Assembly: GCA_028277225.1 (NCBI GenBank)
Contig: JANQHB010000005.1
Span: 55,001 to 90,301 of the forward strand
DNA: 35,301 nt
Origin: Chlorobium sp.
GTDB lineage: Bacteria; Bacteroidota; Chlorobiia; Chlorobiales; Chlorobiaceae
Direction of reading: 5' to 3'
Below are positions 25,385 to 32,887 of this stretch, piece by piece. Made by a program: the position numbers and the translations under genes. Every line of letters starts with the position of its first letter. Within the stretch, counting starts at the first letter, position 1. The notes under the pieces are model-generated. The model made no database searches and was not told where the DNA came from. It worked only from the letters and a program-made list of their open reading frames with translations.

Positions 25385-26593
25385 ATGTCTCCTAAGCTGC
25401 CCGATTTTGTGGACAAAAAATTGAAGGCACTTGAAGAAGAGTCGTTCAAGCCAAGAAAAAACGGCAAGCCGCTTGTTGTAGGCAACAAGCCGCCTGGTCC
25501 GGGTGCTGTGGTTTTGCAAAGCAATGACTACCTGAATGTATCGAACCATCCTGACATATTCAGCGAGCAGATCAGGGTTCTCGAAAACATCGGCAAAGAG
25601 ATGGTGATGTCTGCAGTCTTTCTTTACGAGGGCAGTGAGAAATCCGTTTTCGAGAAAAGTATAGCGGAATATGCCGGTTTTGAGAATGCTGTTCTTTGCC
25701 AGTCAGGATGGGCGGCCAACGTTGGATTGCTTCAGGTCATCGCCGATGCGGGTATTCCGGTCTATATCGATATGTATGCTCACATGTCGTTATTGGAAGG
25801 GATAAAAGCTGCAGGAGCCCTTGCTGTTCCTTTCCGGCATAACGATATCGGTCATATGGAGCGGTTGATACAACAGCACGGGCAGGGAATTACCATTCTT
25901 GACTCGCTCTATAGTACCATGGGCGACATTGCGCCGCTCAGAGACTTTATCGAGGTTACCGAGCGTTACGGATGTGTTTCGGTCGTTGATGAATCACATT
26001 CGCTCGGAGGATATGGATACAAAGGTGCGGGTCTTGTCGATGAGCTCGGTTTGACCGACAGGGTTCATTTTATCACCGCCAGCCTTGCGAAAGCTTTTGC
26101 GGGAAGAGCCGGGATAATTTTTTCATCGTCATATTTTGCGAAATATTTCCCCTATATGGCGTATCCTGCAATTTTCAGTTCTACGCTCCTGCCTCATGAG
26201 ATCGCAGGTCTCCAGGCGACACTGAAGGTTATTTCGGAAGCCGATGACCGCAGGGTGCGGTTGCACGAAATAGCGAAATTCTTTCGCGAAGGTCTCGATG
26301 CCCTGGATTATAACATTGCAAGTCAGTCATACATCGTCTCGATAGAAAGCGGTCTGGAAAGCGATACAGAAACGCTACGCGATGCTCTCGAGGAAAACAA
26401 TGTTTTCGGTTCAGTGTTTCTTGCACCGGCAACGCCGAAAAACCGTTCGCTTGTAAGGTTTTCACTGCATAGCGGCATGAGTACAGCGGAGCTGGAATAT
26501 GTACTTGAAGTCTGCGAAAAGATACGTGACAAGACCGGCATGTGGAACTGGAAGTCCACGAAGAAAAAGGTTCTGTCGACAAAAGGCGCCTGA
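25385..26593 (+). CDS. cqsA: CqsA-like alpha-hydroxyketone autoinducer synthase
   Basis: A 402-residue PLP-dependent acyl-CoA transferase of the alpha-oxoamine synthase fold. It begins KLPDFVDKKLK and continues with VVLQSNDYLNVSNHP, CQSGWAANVGLLQ, VYIDMYAHMSLLEG, DSLYSTMGDIAPL, VVDESHSLG (Asp202, His205) and HFITASLAKAFAGRAG, with the PLP lysine at residue 236. It ends PAIFSSTLLPHE and NNVFGSVF. From memory these motifs match Vibrio CqsA, which condenses an acyl-CoA with an amino acid or SAM to make the CAI-1 precursor, better than they match KBL or BioF. AGGGAG 6 bases before the ATG is a strong ribosome binding site. The divergent CqsS-like sensor next door makes a complete signal-receptor pair. 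The acyl chain length of the product cannot be predicted. Confidence 0.88.
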   Translation: MSPKLPDFVDKKLKALEEESFKPRKNGKPLVVGNKPPGPGAVVLQSNDYLNVSNHPDIFSEQIRVLENIGKEMVMSAVFLYEGSEKSVFEKSIAEYAGFENAVLCQSGWAANVGLLQVIADAGIPVYIDMYAHMSLLEGIKAAGALAVPFRHNDIGHMERLIQQHGQGITILDSLYSTMGDIAPLRDFIEVTERYGCVSVVDESHSLGGYGYKGAGLVDELGLTDRVHFITASLAKAFAGRAGIIFSSSYFAKYFPYMAYPAIFSSTLLPHEIAGLQATLKVISEADDRRVRLHEIAKFFREGLDALDYNIASQSYIVSIESGLESDTETLRDALEENNVFGSVFLAPATPKNRSLVRFSLHSGMSTAELEYVLEVCEKIRDKTGMWNWKSTKKKVLSTKGA

Positions 26594-26607
26594 GACAGCA
26601 CGGCTGA

Positions 26608-27321
26608 TCAGACGGCATCGGCGATCTGCAGGAAATTCTTCAGAAGCGTTGTGCATGTTTTTTCGTAGTCTTCCCGGATGTCGTCAAAGTCTTCGATCAG
26701 TTTTTCCTTCCCGATGTTTCCCAGATCTTCATCATGGAGAAGCAGCGTATCCAGCAGTTCCGGAGTCAGTTCAAAATGCGGCTGTATACCGTATGCCCTT
26801 TCATGTATCCTGACGATCTGGTTTTTGCACAGTTTTGCTGTTGCAAGCAGAGATATACCATCCTGGAGCCCAACCGTTTCTCCGTGCAACTGGAACACAC
26901 GGAGAGTCCTGGAGAGCCCGTTGAACAAGGGGTCGGTCAAGCCTTCGAGGGTGAGCTCGACGCTGAAGGGGGTGCCGTCCGGGGTGAAAAGTCCTGTTTC
27001 CCTCTTTGAGCAGGGGCGGACGCTTCCTCCCGCAGCCTTGACCAGGGTCTGCATTCCCAGGCAGATGCCGAGGTACGGTATGTTTTCATCGATGATGATT
27101 CTTATGGCGTCGAGTTCCGCCAGCCGTTCGGGTGTCGTGTCATTTGCACTCTGCGGCCCGCCAAGAGAGACTACGGCAGCATAGTTACGGGGGTCGGGGT
27201 AGGACCGCCCACTGGAGAGATCGATGGTTTCGACAGGCAGACCGCAGGCCGTAGCGATTTTCGACAGCAGTCCGGGGCCTTCATAGGAAATATGCTGGAG
27301 AAACAGAAGTGGTTTGGGCAT
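26608..27321 (-). CDS. class I glutamine amidotransferase (GMP-synthase-like)
   Basis: A 237-residue stand-alone GATase1 domain. The nucleophile elbow is GICLGMQ with Cys87, and the partner residues are His182 and Glu184 in IQPHFELTP; SLGGPQSAND forms the oxyanion region. Proteins of this group, annotated as GMP synthase-like or GuaA-related amidotransferases, release ammonia from glutamine or act as gamma-glutamyl hydrolases. No synthetase domain or partner is present, and the acceptor is unknown. The C-terminal 50 residues are helical and acidic. It converges with the cqsA-like gene (14 bp gap) and lies just downstream of the rhodanese gene on the same strand, so those two may form an operon. 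Confidence 0.85.
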   Translation of the reverse strand: MPKPLLFLQHISYEGPGLLSKIATACGLPVETIDLSSGRSYPDPRNYAAVVSLGGPQSANDTTPERLAELDAIRIIIDENIPYLGICLGMQTLVKAAGGSVRPCSKRETGLFTPDGTPFSVELTLEGLTDPLFNGLSRTLRVFQLHGETVGLQDGISLLATAKLCKNQIVRIHERAYGIQPHFELTPELLDTLLLHDEDLGNIGKEKLIEDFDDIREDYEKTCTTLLKNFLQIADAV

Positions 27322-27333
27322 GGTCTCTTGTGA

Positions 27334-27717
27334 TCAGGTTTTTTTTTGAAAAAGCTGCAGCAACTTTGAAAAGGGGGTGCCGGAAGTCTGTTTGCTGACA
27401 GGAAGACCTTCTTTTTCCCAACCGATTATACCGTGCTTCAGGTTATATATTCTCCGGTGTCCGTGGTCCATAAGTATCTGGGCAGCCCACAAGCTCCGGT
27501 TACCCCTTCTGCAAGCGAGGATGACCTTGTGTTTGACCGGTATTTCATCGAGACGTGTCTCGAGGCTGCCGAGAGGGATCTCCAGGACGTCAGGAATATC
27601 GAAAGCGACCCTCATAATTTCATGCGGGTTCCGTACATCGACCAGTACGGCGCCTTTTCTTGTCAACTCGAGGGCTTTTTCCGGGCTCAGGTCTGCTATT
27701 CCTTTTCTGGTTTTCAT
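27334..27717 (-). CDS. single-domain rhodanese-like sulfurtransferase
   Basis: A roughly 127-residue rhodanese domain: VLVDVRNPHE in the first half, IPLGSLETRLDEI, and the active-site loop ILACRRGNRS with the catalytic Cys at residue 69 counted from the ATG at 27717. The tail HGIIGWEKEGLPV is typical. Such proteins carry persulfide sulfur between donors and acceptors, which suits a sulfur-oxidising phototroph. A longer frame starts at 27753, but the ATG at 27717 begins at the usual family start; neither has a clear ribosome binding site. The amidotransferase gene follows 12 bases after the stop. Confidence 0.85.
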   Translation of the reverse strand: MKTRKGIADLSPEKALELTRKGAVLVDVRNPHEIMRVAFDIPDVLEIPLGSLETRLDEIPVKHKVILACRRGNRSLWAAQILMDHGHRRIYNLKHGIIGWEKEGLPVSKQTSGTPFSKLLQLFQKKT

Positions 27718-27822
27718 ACTGTTTTTTTGGGTTACACGGCTTTGAAAGCTCAAGGTTTCTGTCCGGGTTGTGATATTACGAAATCTCGGGTGAAGATCAA
27801 TGTGGGGAGGGAGGGAAGAAGG

Positions 27823-27853
27823 AGTTCTCAGTCCTCAGTTCTTAGTTCTCAGT
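27823..27853. repeat. 7-bp tandem repeat AGTYCTY, 4.4 copies
   Basis: The stretch reads as AGTTCTC, AGTCCTC, AGTTCTT, AGTTCTC and a partial AGT. It is non-coding, lies in the gap between the rhodanese gene and tRNA-Ser, and sits next to two G/C-rich hairpins. Confidence 0.7.
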
Positions 27854-27866
27854 GTGGGGAATGTAG

Positions 27867-27888
27867 GGGCAGCCCCCTGTGGCTGCCC
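27867..27888. repeat. hairpin repeat, GGGCAGCC/GGCTGCCC type
   Basis: Arms GGGCAGCC (27867-27874) and GGCTGCCC (27881-27888) enclose a 6-base loop and are preceded by TGTAG. I recognise this as a widespread bacterial intergenic repeat type beginning TGTAGGGGC; copy number cannot be checked here. Confidence 0.6.
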
Positions 27889-27933
27889 GTGCGGATTGGC
27901 AGGAGAAATGATTCGGCAGCAGGCATGCTGTAG

Positions 27934-27953
27934 GGGCGAAAAATGTTTCGCCC
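27934..27953. repeat. hairpin repeat, GGGCGAAA/TTTCGCCC type
   Basis: Arms GGGCGAAA (27934-27941) and TTTCGCCC (27946-27953), again preceded by TGTAG. It is related in design to the hairpin 45 bp to the left and belongs to the same class of dispersed TGTAGGGGC intergenic repeats. Confidence 0.6.
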
Positions 27954-28020
27954 GATATGGTGGATTGAATGAAGGGGTGATTCTTGTTGTTGGCCGGATC
28001 GTGGATGGAGATAACGTATT

Positions 28021-28055
28021 GAAAAGAAAAAAGCCTCCGAAGTTATCGAAAGCTT
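28021..28055 (-). terminator. Rho-independent terminator of tRNA-Ser
   Basis: On the minus strand a 10-bp stem (with two G-U pairs) forms between 28046-28055 and 28031-28040 around a 5-base loop, and a T-rich tract follows (complement of 28021-28030). It begins 11 bases after the tRNA-Ser 3' end. Confidence 0.75.
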
Positions 28056-28065
28056 TTCTTCTATG

Positions 28066-28152
28066 CGGAGAGGGAGGGATTCGAACCCTCGGTACGAATT
28101 AACGCACAACGGTTTTCGAGACCGCCCGATTCAACCACTCTCGCACCTCTCC
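28066..28152 (-). tRNA. tRNA-Ser (anticodon CGA)
   Basis: An 87-nt gene with a 7-bp acceptor stem (GGAGAGG with CCTCTCC), anticodon CGA, a long variable arm as expected for serine, and GGTTCGAATCC in the T arm. CCA is not encoded. A terminator follows, and tRNA-Gly lies upstream on the same strand with its own terminator in between. Confidence 0.95.
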
Positions 28153-28166
28153 GTATCTATGGTACA

Positions 28167-28196
28167 AAATAAAAAAGCCTCCGAATAAAGAGGCTT
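28167..28196 (-). terminator. Rho-independent terminator of tRNA-Gly
   Basis: On the minus strand AAGCCTC pairs with GAGGCTT (28190-28196 and 28175-28181), followed by a T-rich tract (complement of 28167-28174). The same AAAAAAGCCTCCGAA string occurs in the tRNA-Ser terminator, so both belong to one genome. Confidence 0.8.
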
Positions 28197-28207
28197 GCAT
28201 ATTCTGC

Positions 28208-28281
<74 letters not shown>

Positions 28282-28294
28282 TTACGAACTTGGA

Positions 28295-28322
28295 ATTCTA
28301 CCTGGCTCTAGCACACTGTCAA
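28295..28322 (-). promoter_or_regulatory. sigma70-type promoter of tRNA-Gly
   Basis: On the minus strand TTGACA (28317-28322) and TAGAAT (28295-28300) are separated by 16 bases, and the -10 box ends 13 bases before the mature tRNA. Near-consensus boxes like these suit a proteobacterial tRNA gene and lie in the high-G+C part. Confidence 0.75.
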
Positions 28323-28435
28323 GCTCGGGGCGAGACACTCGGTGAGGGAGAATCAGATCGCATCACCGTCACTGGCACCCCGTCAACCGCGCTCGGCCAG
28401 AGTCGAACACCAATCATTCACTTGGAGCAGAGCTC

Positions 28436-29032
28436 CTAGCGCGGCGCCAACGGAGCGTCCGAGGCCGGTGCAGGGATTACGCAGGACATGGGATTCGCGG
28501 GCGAGCAGGCCCCACTGTCGCGAACGAGTCGTACATAGGCCGACTCCCGTTTGGTCCCATAGTCGACCGAACCGTCTCCGAAGTGCACCCGCCAAGCGCT
28601 GCCGGGATAGTAAGCCGTCTGTGTCGAGGACCAGAAGAGGTACGGCGGTGTGTTGGGGAAATTCACCCCATCGATGTCGAGGCCGTAGCATCGATGACTG
28701 AGCAACGACAAGAGCTCCTGCTTGTCCGGTAGACGCCAGTCGGCGTAACCGGCGAAGACGGTGTCTCGGCCTCGCCTCAGGGCCCCTTTCCATTTGACGG
28801 ACAGCGCCTCGCCGACGATGCATCCCACGCCGCTCAGCCCCTCGGCACATTGCTTCCACATGAGACCCGTGCCGGTATCTTCCACCGTGCCGTCACGGCT
28901 GGCAACGAACCGGCCTTCCGGAACCCCGGCACGCTCGCCCCCATTACACTCGGCCAACGGCACACCTGGAAGCAAGAGCAGGCCCCCAAGGAGTAACCGC
29001 ACGACTACCCCGGGACTTGATTCAGCCCTCAT
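28436..29032 (-). CDS. exported DUF1566 (Lcl C-terminal domain) protein
   Basis: A 198-residue protein from the ATG at 29032, where a Sec signal peptide begins (hydrophobic core VVVRLLLGGLLLLPG, cleavage probably near PLA-EC). The mature part has the DUF1566 marks: DTGTGLMWKQC, YADWRLPDKQELLSLL, FWSSTQ and WRVHFGDGSVDYG, ending in VRLVRD. This domain is related in fold to FISUMP and is found in secreted or surface proteins with unclear roles. The frame is open further upstream, but that part has no protein character and overlaps the next gene. G+C content and codon use are clearly higher than left of the tRNAs. Confidence 0.8.
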   Translation of the reverse strand: MRAESSPGVVVRLLLGGLLLLPGVPLAECNGGERAGVPEGRFVASRDGTVEDTGTGLMWKQCAEGLSGVGCIVGEALSVKWKGALRRGRDTVFAGYADWRLPDKQELLSLLSHRCYGLDIDGVNFPNTPPYLFWSSTQTAYYPGSAWRVHFGDGSVDYGTKRESAYVRLVRDSGACSPANPMSCVIPAPASDAPLAPR

Positions 29033-29048
29033 ATCGGACTCATCAAGG

Positions 29049-29336
29049 CTAGGCGTTGTCGTCCGTTCGATCCTTGCCCTCCGGGTCCGAGTGCGAAGTC
29101 TTGGCGTCTGAAAGTGCCACCGCCTTGGCAAGCATCCCTTGAAAGAAGTCCCAGGAGGCACGGGTACCGGCGAGATAAGGCTGAAACAGCTGCAGGGGAT
29201 CATAGCCCTCGACACCTGCGGCCATGCGAGCACGAATGTCTTCCATCATCTGACGTTGGAACACCTCGATGTCGGGGAGTCCAAAGAGCTTGCGTACCTC
29301 CTCTGGGGTGATATCGATATCGACGCTGATCTTCAT
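29049..29336 (-). CDS. DUF6489-type conserved small protein
   Basis: A 95-residue cytosolic protein beginning MKISVDIDITPEEVRKLFGL, followed by PDIEVFQRQMMEDIRARMAA. This is the pattern of the DUF6489 family of small proteobacterial proteins; its function is unknown. GGAGG 6 bases before the ATG is a strong ribosome binding site. It lies 16 bases upstream of the DUF1566 gene on the same strand, so cotranscription is possible. Confidence 0.75.
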   Translation of the reverse strand: MKISVDIDITPEEVRKLFGLPDIEVFQRQMMEDIRARMAAGVEGYDPLQLFQPYLAGTRASWDFFQGMLAKAVALSDAKTSHSDPEGKDRTDDNA

Positions 29337-29424
29337 CTCAGTCCTCCATTTGGAGTGGCCCCCGAGCGGTTAGGCGATGACACCAAACGACATGAGAGCG
29401 GAAAGCAGGATCTCGAGCTTCAGC

Positions 29425-29886
29425 TCAATGGCGGCTGGGACGTGGGACGGGATCTACGGGCGTCGGCGCCTCCACCGTCATGGTCCGGCGCACTCGACGC
29501 CCGATCAGAAGGCAGGCGCGCTCGAACGCGCGCGCCGCCTCGCGGGCATTCCAGTCCCATTCCGCTGGTTGCGCCGTGGCGGGAAGCTGCCAATGGCCAG
29601 TCGTCACGATGGACCCGATTTGGACCTCCAAGGTCCAGTCATGCCACAGGAGCCCAGCCTGATCTTCCTCGACGTACTCCTGCTCGGCAAGACGGATGTA
29701 GTTCCCCGCACTGTCGTCCATCGCCACCAGATCAGAGATCACTAAGGTATCATCGATACAAGTGCTCCAACCTGTATGGACCGAGGTGGCGGTACCCAGA
29801 AGGGCATGGATCAGGAGTGCGGGCGTGATTGTCACCGTCAGGGGTGTGTCCCAATCCGGTCCCGCGGCGTCTTTCTCTGGATTCAT
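29425..29886 (-). CDS. hypothetical protein
   Basis: A protein of about 153 residues that I do not recognise, beginning MNPEKDAAGPDWDTPLTVTI. It is acidic, without signal peptide or membrane helix, and ends in an Arg- and Pro-rich tail. The ATG at 29886 is preferred over the one at 29922 because the extra residues look non-coding; the ribosome binding site is weak. Opposite-strand frames are also open in this G+C-rich region, so the call is moderate. It is on the same strand as the DUF6489 and DUF1566 genes. Confidence 0.5.
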   Translation of the reverse strand: MNPEKDAAGPDWDTPLTVTITPALLIHALLGTATSVHTGWSTCIDDTLVISDLVAMDDSAGNYIRLAEQEYVEEDQAGLLWHDWTLEVQIGSIVTTGHWQLPATAQPAEWDWNAREAARAFERACLLIGRRVRRTMTVEAPTPVDPVPRPSRH

Positions 29887-30080
29887 GATGGATCTCGGAC
29901 TCAACCCGTCGCTGCACCTCACAACACATACGAGGCAAACAGAGTCTAAGGCTCCCAGCGCAGGGACGGCAATCCCATGTTTAGGAGCGACTGGAGCCCC
30001 TCGTTGGAGTCACAGAACCATCATCGAGAGGGCGTAGGCTCTGACATCGATCCCCAATCTACCCAGAGGAGGATATCGCC

Positions 30081-32474
30081 ATGACCACGACATCAGCAGC
30101 GAATATGGCCAGCCAGGGGCCCCTTTCTCCGGACCAGATCGAGCGGTTGGATGCCTATTGGCGTGCCTGCAATTATCTGGCGGCGGGCATGATCTATCTG
30201 CGCGACAACCCGCTCCTGAGAGAACCACTCGAGGAAGGGCATCTCAAGACACGGCTTCTCGGCCACTGGGGAGCCAGCCCGGGTCTGGCGTTCATGTACG
30301 TCCACATGAACCGCATCATCGTCGAACACGACCAGGGGGCCATCTTCCTCGCCGGTCCAGGTCACGGTGCACCTGGTGTGCTGGCACCAGTCTATCTGGA
30401 AGGCACCTACTCGGAGATCTACCCGAACAAGAGCGAAGACGAGGACGGCATGCGGGCCTTCTTCAAGCAGTTCTCCTTCCCGGGCGGGATCGGCTCGCAC
30501 TGCACACCGGAGACGCCCGGTTCCATTCACGAGGGCGGCGAGCTCGGCTACTCGGTCTCCCATGCCTTCGGTGCCGCCTTCGACAACCCGGGCCTGCTGG
30601 TGGCGGTTGCAGTCGGCGACGGCGAGGCCGAAACAGGGCCACTGGCCACCAGTTGGCACTCGGCCAAGTTCCTCAACCCGATCCGCGACGGCGCGGTGCT
30701 ACCCATCCTTCATCTGAACGGCTACAAGATCAATAACCCGACCCTGCTCTCGCGCGTCCCCAATGATGAGCTGGCGAGCCTCTTTCGTGGTTATGGCTGG
30801 ACGCCACACTTCGTCGAGGGGGATGAACCGCTCGAGATGCACCAGCGGATGGCCGCGACGATGGACGCCTGCTACGCCGAGATCCAGTCGTTCCAACGAG
30901 ACGCCCGCGCGAACGGCCAGGCGACACGCTGCCATTGGCCGATGATCGTGCTGAGGACACCCAAGGGCTGGACTGGACCAAAGGAAGTGGACGACCATAA
31001 GGTGGAAGGTTTCTGGCGAGCCCATCAGGTACCCCTGTCTGGCCTGCACGACAACCCCGAACACCTCCGGCAGCTCGAAGACTGGATGCGCAGCTATCGC
31101 CCCGAAGAGCTGTTCGACGCGAGCGGCCGGCTCAGGGAGGAGATCCGGAGCATCGCCCCCAAGGGCAACCTGCGCATGAGCGCCAACCCGCACGCCAATG
31201 GCGGTCTACTGCGCCGGGCGTTGCGCATGCCGGATTTTCGCGACTACGCGATACCGGTCGACAAGCCCGCCACGAAGCGGCACCTGAACACCAAGCCCGT
31301 GGGCGCATTGCTGCGCGATGTCATGGCCCGGAATCAGGACAACTTCCGGGTCTTCGGACCGGACGAGAATACCTCCAATAAGCTGGACGCCATCTACGAG
31401 GTCTCCAAAAAGCTCTGGCTCTGCGATTACAAGGAGGAAGACGCCGACGGCGGCGAACTGTCGCCCGACGGGCGGGTGTTGGAGATGCTCTCCGAGCACA
31501 CCTTGGAGGGTTGGTACGAGGGCTATGTCCTGACCGGCCGCCACGGTTTCTTCGCCACCTACGAGGCCTTCGTCCACGTCATCGACAGCATGTACAACCA
31601 GCACGCCAAGTGGTTGGCCATCTGCGAGGAGATCCCATGGCGGGCACGCATCTCCTCGCTGAACCTGCTGATCACCTCCACGGTCTGGCGCCAGGATCAC
31701 AATGGGTTCACACACCAGGATCCAGGCTTCCTGGATGTCGTGGTGAACAAGAACCCAGAGGTCACCCGCATCTATCTACCGCCGGACGTCAACACCCTGC
31801 TCTCCACCGTCGACCATTGCCTGCAGAGCCGAGACGACATCAACGTGATCGTCGCCGACAAGCAGAATCATCTCCAATACCTGAGCATGGAGGAGGCGAT
31901 CAAGCACTGCACCAAGGGACTCGGTATCTGGAACTGGGCCAGCAATGATCAGGGCAGCGAGCCAGACGCGGTCCTGGTGGGCTGCGGCGACATCCCCACC
32001 AAAGAGGCCCTGGCCGCGGCCGCGCTGCTACGCCAGCATTTCGACGATATCCGGATCCGTTTCGTCAATGTGGTCGACCTGTTCAAGATTCAGTCCTACG
32101 GCGAGCATCCGCACGGCATCACGGATGCCGAGTTCGACAGTCTCTTCACCAAGGATCGGCCGATCATCTTCAACTTCCACGGCTATCCCTGGCTGATCCA
32201 CCGACTCGCCTATCGGCGCACCAACCACAAGAACCTGCATGTGCGGGGCTACAAAGAGAAGGGGAACATCAACACCCCCTTGGAGCTCGCCATCAACAAC
32301 GAGATCGACCGCTTCACCCTGGCCATGGACGTCATCAAACGCGTACCCCGGCTGCAGGTCGCCGGCGCGCACGCCATGGAGCGCCTCAAAGATATGCAGA
32401 TCGAATGCCGCAACTACGCCTATGAGCATGGGATCGACAAGCCCGAGGTGGATGACTGGACCTGGCCGTTTTGA
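30081..32474 (+). CDS. xfp: xylulose-5-phosphate / fructose-6-phosphate phosphoketolase
   Basis: A 797-residue ThDP-dependent enzyme splitting xylulose-5-P (or fructose-6-P) with phosphate into acetyl-P and glyceraldehyde-3-P (or erythrose-4-P). Hallmarks are LLGHWGASPGLAF, IFLAGPGHGAPG, GGELGYSVSHAFGAAFDNPG, the ThDP/Mg motif GDGEAETGP followed by LNGYKINNPT, FGPDENTSNKL, the YEAFVHVIDSM segment of the second domain, TSTVWRQDHNGFTHQDPGF, and NFHGYPWLIHRL near the end. Length is normal. AGGAGG 8 bases before the ATG sets the start. In an autotroph it would drain Calvin-cycle sugar phosphates toward acetyl-P. The neighbouring RuBisCO-like and bicarbonate-transport genes fit a carbon-metabolism cluster. 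An acetate kinase or phosphotransacetylase gene is not in the window. Confidence 0.96.
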   Translation: MTTTSAANMASQGPLSPDQIERLDAYWRACNYLAAGMIYLRDNPLLREPLEEGHLKTRLLGHWGASPGLAFMYVHMNRIIVEHDQGAIFLAGPGHGAPGVLAPVYLEGTYSEIYPNKSEDEDGMRAFFKQFSFPGGIGSHCTPETPGSIHEGGELGYSVSHAFGAAFDNPGLLVAVAVGDGEAETGPLATSWHSAKFLNPIRDGAVLPILHLNGYKINNPTLLSRVPNDELASLFRGYGWTPHFVEGDEPLEMHQRMAATMDACYAEIQSFQRDARANGQATRCHWPMIVLRTPKGWTGPKEVDDHKVEGFWRAHQVPLSGLHDNPEHLRQLEDWMRSYRPEELFDASGRLREEIRSIAPKGNLRMSANPHANGGLLRRALRMPDFRDYAIPVDKPATKRHLNTKPVGALLRDVMARNQDNFRVFGPDENTSNKLDAIYEVSKKLWLCDYKEEDADGGELSPDGRVLEMLSEHTLEGWYEGYVLTGRHGFFATYEAFVHVIDSMYNQHAKWLAICEEIPWRARISSLNLLITSTVWRQDHNGFTHQDPGFLDVVVNKNPEVTRIYLPPDVNTLLSTVDHCLQSRDDINVIVADKQNHLQYLSMEEAIKHCTKGLGIWNWASNDQGSEPDAVLVGCGDIPTKEALAAAALLRQHFDDIRIRFVNVVDLFKIQSYGEHPHGITDAEFDSLFTKDRPIIFNFHGYPWLIHRLAYRRTNHKNLHVRGYKEKGNINTPLELAINNEIDRFTLAMDVIKRVPRLQVAGAHAMERLKDMQIECRNYAYEHGIDKPEVDDWTWPF

Positions 32475-32487
32475 TCGACGCAGCCAT

Positions 32488-32571
32488 GAACCGCGTCAGT
32501 GATGGTGGCGATGGCTACCGCCGATCCCGGAACCAGGCCCACATGACCGTGGGCCTGGTCGGACGCGGTTC
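32488..32571. repeat. nested inverted repeats after xfp (possible terminator or cruciform)
   Basis: The outer arms GAACCGCGTC (32488-32497) and GACGCGGTTC (32562-32571) enclose a second perfect hairpin ACCAGGCCCAC (32532-32542) / GTGGGCCTGGT (32549-32559) with a 6-base loop. It lies between the convergent xfp and RuBisCO-like genes. No T tract follows on either side, so it is not a standard intrinsic terminator. Confidence 0.6.
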
Positions 32572-32887
32572 AATTGGGTCGGTGGACGGCGAATGACAGC
32601 CGGCTGTGGCAGCCGAGGTCCTGGATACTCAAGCGGATATGGTGGTCCGCGTGAGCACGTCGGCAGCGCTCGATCGAGTCGCAGACAGATTCGAAATCAC
32701 CCCCGTAACAGCTCGGTCCACCCCACAGCTCCCAGGGTGTATAACCGGGCCGAACCGCGGCGGTATGCTCGATGCACACCACACAACCGGGATGGAGACA
32801 ACGGCCCAGCTGCCGGAACATCCGCTCCTCCGCCCCAAGAATCTGGCCTGCGATCACCCCCTCTGCTGCTTGTGCTGTCGCTTGCAT
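32570..32887 (-). CDS. RuBisCO small-subunit-like protein
   Basis: A 105-residue protein whose core reads as a divergent small subunit (CbbS/RbcS). VVCIEHT corresponds to the VPCIE-T strand and GYTPWELWGGP to the YWELWGLPMF segment. SIERCRRAHADHHIRL corresponds to the ECRKAFP-x-YIRV helix-strand, and LSFAVHRP to the terminal SF-x-V-x-RP. The MFG-type segment is replaced by SCYGG. GAGGTGA 7 bases before the ATG is a strong ribosome binding site. No large subunit is in the window. It may be an accessory or stand-alone small-subunit homologue; a resemblance to the small-subunit-like modules of CcmM is a second option. The nearby phosphoketolase and bicarbonate transporter support a carbon-fixation link. 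Confidence 0.6.
   Translation of the reverse strand: MQATAQAAEGVIAGQILGAEERMFRQLGRCLHPGCVVCIEHTAAVRPGYTPWELWGGPSCYGGDFESVCDSIERCRRAHADHHIRLSIQDLGCHSRLSFAVHRPN

Noticed and set aside
25385..26593. Assignment as 2-amino-3-ketobutyrate CoA ligase or 8-amino-7-oxononanoate synthase
   Set aside because: The N-terminus, the SGW-AANVGLLQ, AHMSLLEG and IFSSTLLP segments and the divergent CqsS-like gene favour CqsA; no biotin or threonine-catabolism gene is nearby.
27823..27853. CRISPR-like short repeat array
   Set aside because: Units are 7 bp and directly adjacent with no spacers, and there are no cas genes.
27800..28102. Plus-strand open frame ending in EGGIRTLGTN
   Set aside because: The C-terminal peptide is the familiar false translation of the antisense of a tRNA-Ser gene, and the rest covers intergenic repeats.
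29139..29828. 229-codon plus-strand frame opposite the small genes at 29.0-29.9 kb
   Set aside because: No family motifs, and it overlaps the better supported DUF6489 gene, which has a strong ribosome binding site on the other strand.
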